The notes under the pieces were generated by a model, which worked only from the letters and a program-made list of their open reading frames with translations, was not told the origin of the DNA and made no database searches. The position numbers were made by a program, and so were the translations under genes. 64,000 bases of DNA from Clostridia bacterium (lineage in GTDB: Bacteria > Bacillota > Clostridia > Oscillospirales > CAG-382): positions 1 through 64,000 of the forward strand of contig JAFRPL010000007.1 in assembly GCA_017429165.1 (NCBI GenBank), in the 5' to 3' direction. Of the stretch, positions 61,287 through 64,000 are shown one piece after another; the first letter of the stretch is position 1, and the number at the start of each line of letters is the position of its first letter.

Positions 61287-61916
61287 TCAGACGAGCTCTT
61301 CACCTTCCGCCGTGAGCAGCGCCGTACGCACCACTCGGCTGTCGGTTATCATATCGCCCAGAAAGTCGGTAATATACCGCAGATTGAGGTGTTCCCCGCT
61401 TCCGCACGCACACCGGATATACACACGCACGCCCGGACCGATCTGTTCAAACCGCATGGAACGTATCAGCGGCGAAACGTCGGTGAGGATATCGCCTTTT
61501 TTGGACTTTTTCACTACGTTTATGCTGCCCGAAAGCGCGTCTTTTATTTCACCGGCGCTTTTTGAAGTGTATAGATCGACTATGTAATCTGCAAGCGCGA
61601 GCTCGCTCGCTTTCTTTACCGGCGCGGCGGCGCGGATCACTTCTAGGCATTCCGGAAAAGACGCCTTCAGCCTTGCCGTGATCTCATCGTAACTCAGATC
61701 GTCTTCCGTAAAGAAATCGAATATCTCGCATTCGCTTTCCTGATACACCGAAAGCGATACGGCGAACGCCAGCTTGATATGGGGGTTGAAACCTTCGGTA
61801 TAGCACGGGCGGACGCCGCTGCGAAGTATGGCGCGGAACACCGTGCGCTGAAGGTCGAGATGCGAGATATAGGCGGCGACGCCCTGTTTTTTGAAGAAAA
61901 CTCTTACCGGCAGCAA
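61287..61916 (-). CDS. DUF2344/TIGR03936 family protein
   Basis: This 209-residue protein matches the small companion of the B12-binding radical SAM protein encoded immediately upstream. Typical segments are YISHLDLQRTVFRAILRSG, and PCYTEGFNPHIKLAFA. In other genomes the pair may be fused. Function is not established. It overlaps the radical SAM gene by 13 nt. Confidence 0.85.
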   Translation of the reverse strand: MLPVRVFFKKQGVAAYISHLDLQRTVFRAILRSGVRPCYTEGFNPHIKLAFAVSLSVYQESECEIFDFFTEDDLSYDEITARLKASFPECLEVIRAAAPVKKASELALADYIVDLYTSKSAGEIKDALSGSINVVKKSKKGDILTDVSPLIRSMRFEQIGPGVRVYIRCACGSGEHLNLRYITDFLGDMITDSRVVRTALLTAEGEELV

Positions 61917-63727
61917 CGTCTTTCACCTCCAAGCTGATTGGCGCCGCAAGCCGAACACTTGGTGCGGCAGTCGGGCGTCGTCTCGCCGCGACGCGCCTTT
62001 TCGCTTTCGTTTATCAAAAACCGCTTGCTCACCCCGCACGAAATGTGATCCCACGGCAGGATTTCGCCGTATTCGCGGCGGCGGTTGGCGTAGAAAGATT
62101 CGTCTATGCCGACGGAAGCGAATATGTCGTGCCAGTTTTCGGCGGAAAAGAACTCGTCCCAGCTGTCGAAACGCTGGCCGCGCCTGACCGCCTCGGCGAC
62201 CGCTTTGCAAAGTTTTCTGTCGCCGCGCGCGAACACGCCTTCGAGATGCGAGACTTCGGCGGTGTGATAGTTATAGGTTATCATGCGCGACCTTATCTCG
62301 CTTCTCAGAAGCTGCTGCTTGCGCTTCAGCTCTTCCACCGTATCCTGAGGTTCCCACTGGAACGGCGTGAACGGCTTGGGCACGAAGCACGAAACGGACA
62401 CGGTGACCCCCACCGCCCTGCCTCCGAATTCGCCTATTATACTTCCGGCGAGCTTTGCAATGCCGGTTATGTCTTCGTCGGTCTCGGTGGGGAGCCCGTT
62501 CATAAAGTAAAGTTTTACGTTCTGTCTGCCGTTTTCGAAAGCCATGCGGCAGGAGCGCAGTATTTCTTCTTCGGTGACGTTCTTGTTTATGACGTTGCGG
62601 AGCCGCTGGGTGCCCGCTTCGGGGGCGAACGTCAGCCCCGATTTGCGCACCGACATCACCTTTTTCATAAGCTCGGCGTAGAACGCGTCGATACGCATAG
62701 AAGGCAGCGAAAGCCCCACTTTTTTCTCTTCGGTCCAGGAAAGCAGCCGGTCGACGAGCTCGTCGATATGCGAATAATCTGATATCGAAAGCGACGCCAG
62801 CGACATTTCGTCGTAGCCGGTGGCGGCTATGCTCTGCCGCGCGCATTCGTCCAGCACGTCGACCGATTTTTCGCGGTAGGGACGGTATACCATTCCCGCC
62901 TGGCAGAAACGGCAGCCGCGTATGCAGCCGCGGAACACTTCGAGCGTGACTCTGTCGTGCACGGCTTCAATATACGGCATCTCGAACGCCGCGGGGAACG
63001 GCGCCTTGTCGAGATCGCCGATTATCCGCTTTTCGACCACCGCGGGGACGTCTTCATATTTGGGCGCGACCGATCCGACCGTGCCGTCCTCGTTATAAAC
63101 CACTTCGTAAAGCGACGGAACGTAGGTGCCTTTTATATGCGAGGCGAGCCGCAGGAATTCCGCCTTTTTCATTCCCTTTTTGCGGCATTCGCGGTAGAGC
63201 GACGCGATTTCGCACAGATGCTCTTCGCCTTCGCCTATTGAAAACAGGTCGAAAAACTCCGCCACGGGTTCGGGATTATACGCGCACGGACCCCCGCCTA
63301 TGACGAGCGGATCGTCTTCGCCGCGTTCGGCGGAATACCACGGTATTCCCGCGAGGTCGAGCATATTGACGGCGTTGGTGTACGAAAGCTCGTACTGCAG
63401 CGTGAACGCCACTATATCGAATTCGCCGAGCGGATCGCCGCTTTCGAGCGCGTAAAGCGGGAGCTTGTTTTCGCGCAGAAGCTTTTCCATATCGTCCCAC
63501 GGAGCATAGGCGCGTTCGCACCACAGATAATCGAGCTTGTTCAGGCAGTGCATAAGTATCTTGACGCCGAGATTGGACATGCCGATCTCGTAGGTGTCGG
63601 GAAAGCAGAAGCACATGCGCAGATCGACCGCGTTCTTGTCTTTGTAAGTGCAGCCGAATTCGCCGCCGGTATATCTGCCGGGGCGTTCGACTTTTTTGAG
63701 CAAGGGCAGGTATTCGTCCTTTATCAT
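61904..63727 (-). CDS. B12-binding domain/radical SAM protein (TIGR03960 type)
   Basis: This 607-residue protein has an N-terminal B12-binding-like domain and a central radical SAM core. The cluster motif is [16 protein letters not shown] near 267-282 (CxxxCxxC). [23 protein letters not shown] and [17 protein letters not shown] are family segments. The C-terminus ends with two Cys pairs (CRTKCSACG). Function is unknown; the DUF2344 partner overlaps its 3' end. The gene starts within the last codons of uvrA. Confidence 0.9.
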   Translation of the reverse strand: MIKDEYLPLLKKVERPGRYTGGEFGCTYKDKNAVDLRMCFCFPDTYEIGMSNLGVKILMHCLNKLDYLWCERAYAPWDDMEKLLRENKLPLYALESGDPLGEFDIVAFTLQYELSYTNAVNMLDLAGIPWYSAERGEDDPLVIGGGPCAYNPEPVAEFFDLFSIGEGEEHLCEIASLYRECRKKGMKKAEFLRLASHIKGTYVPSLYEVVYNEDGTVGSVAPKYEDVPAVVEKRIIGDLDKAPFPAAFEMPYIEAVHDRVTLEVFRGCIRGCRFCQAGMVYRPYREKSVDVLDECARQSIAATGYDEMSLASLSISDYSHIDELVDRLLSWTEEKKVGLSLPSMRIDAFYAELMKKVMSVRKSGLTFAPEAGTQRLRNVINKNVTEEEILRSCRMAFENGRQNVKLYFMNGLPTETDEDITGIAKLAGSIIGEFGGRAVGVTVSVSCFVPKPFTPFQWEPQDTVEELKRKQQLLRSEIRSRMITYNYHTAEVSHLEGVFARGDRKLCKAVAEAVRRGQRFDSWDEFFSAENWHDIFASVGIDESFYANRRREYGEILPWDHISCGVSKRFLINESEKARRGETTPDCRTKCSACGANQLGGERRCCR

Positions 63728-64000
63728 TTCTTTTCAAGCACCCCTTTTAGATACTCGCCGGTGGCGGATCCTTTGCATTGCGCGACCTGTTCGGGGGTCC
63801 CGCTGGCGATGATCATTCCGCCGTTTTCGCCGCCTTCCGGCCCCAGATCTATGATATAGTCCGCTGTCTTTATGAGGTCGAGATTGTGTTCGATGACTAC
63901 CACGGTGTTGCCCGCATCGACCAGTTTCTGCAGCACTTCTCCCAGCTTTTCGACGTCGGCGGAATGCAGACCGGTGGTCGGTTCGTCGAGTATATACAGC
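63724..64000 (-). CDS. uvrA: UvrA, excinuclease ABC subunit A (C-terminal part only)
   Basis: Only the last 91 codons are inside the window; the gene continues past 64000. The second ATPase domain is visible: [16 protein letters not shown] (Walker B), then [25 protein letters not shown] (broken here only for naming; spans about 63810-63890), and GTPEQVA near the end. UvrA is the damage-recognition subunit of nucleotide excision repair. Its stop overlaps the radical SAM start. Confidence 0.95.
   Translation of the reverse strand, partial: LYILDEPTTGLHSADVEKLGEVLQKLVDAGNTVVVIEHNLDLIKTADYIIDLGPEGGENGGMIIASGTPEQVAQCKGSATGEYLKGVLEKK

Overview
This is a 64-kb chromosomal window from a GC-rich member of the Bacillota, most likely an uncultured gut-type Clostridia. 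The lineage call rests on PolC-type DNA polymerase III, AddAB instead of RecBCD, a DnaD plus DnaI-like helicase-loader pair, the sporulation signalling protein SpoIIR, a THF riboswitch in front of a folate-type ECF transporter S component, and the order pyrH-frr-uppS-cdsA-dxr-rseP-ispG-polC. No phage, insertion sequence or CRISPR array was seen. Most of the window is ordinary core genome. The accessory interest is concentrated in 1-11 kb and 20.9-27.9 kb.

Layout. 1-0.8 kb: an uncharacterised protein with an RRXRR-like head, cut by the window edge. 1.0-4.3 kb: a glycerophosphodiesterase/MFS pair and a Gfo/Idh/MocA oxidoreductase. 4.4-6.1 kb: promoter, THF riboswitch, a FolT-like S component carrying an unusual leucine-rich insertion, then tRNA-Leu(GAG). 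6.2-6.6 kb: a mosaic of palindromic repeats abutting the decapitated 3' end of a VanX-like D-Ala-D-Ala dipeptidase. 6.6-10 kb: a sigma factor with a long C-terminal extension, a small repeat protein, a histidine phosphatase and an S51 peptidase. 10-11.1 kb: an AT-rich orphan gene flanked by a duplicated nitroreductase 3' end. 11.1-20.1 kb: nitroreductase, M32 carboxypeptidase and a 2316-residue cyclic beta-1,2-glucan synthase-like enzyme. 20.2-27.9 kb: comF followed by three tandem paralogous modules, each an ECF sigma factor of exactly 186 codons overlapping by exactly 14 nt a single-pass membrane protein. The membrane proteins share a short cytoplasmic segment but have unrelated ectodomains, and each module is preceded by a near-identical 38-bp block that looks like an autoregulated ECF promoter.

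27.9-34.3 kb (minus): a DNA-repair operon of an SbcD-like phosphoesterase, a YhaN-like ATPase, recG and dusB, with tRNA-Met and tRNA-Glu upstream. 34.7-35.2 kb: a secreted dockerin/Ig-like protein. 35.4-40.1 kb (plus): ddl, murI, a DUF1934 protein, dnaD, a dnaI-like loader and rnhA. 40.1-64 kb (minus): uvrA, a B12-binding-type radical SAM protein, a DUF2344 protein, a metzincin-like lipoprotein, pyrH, frr, uppS, cdsA, dxr, rseP, ispG, polC, a PHP phosphatase, ispE, spoIIR, addB, addA and a small orphan.

The genes combine peptidoglycan precursor supply (ddl, murI, uppS), MEP isoprenoid synthesis (dxr, ispG, ispE), replication and repair, and membrane/envelope sensing (rseP and the sigma/anti-sigma array). 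The strongest candidate for an undescribed system is the triple sigma/anti-sigma array. No homology search could be run: functional names rest on motifs visible in the translations, and all residue positions are approximate.
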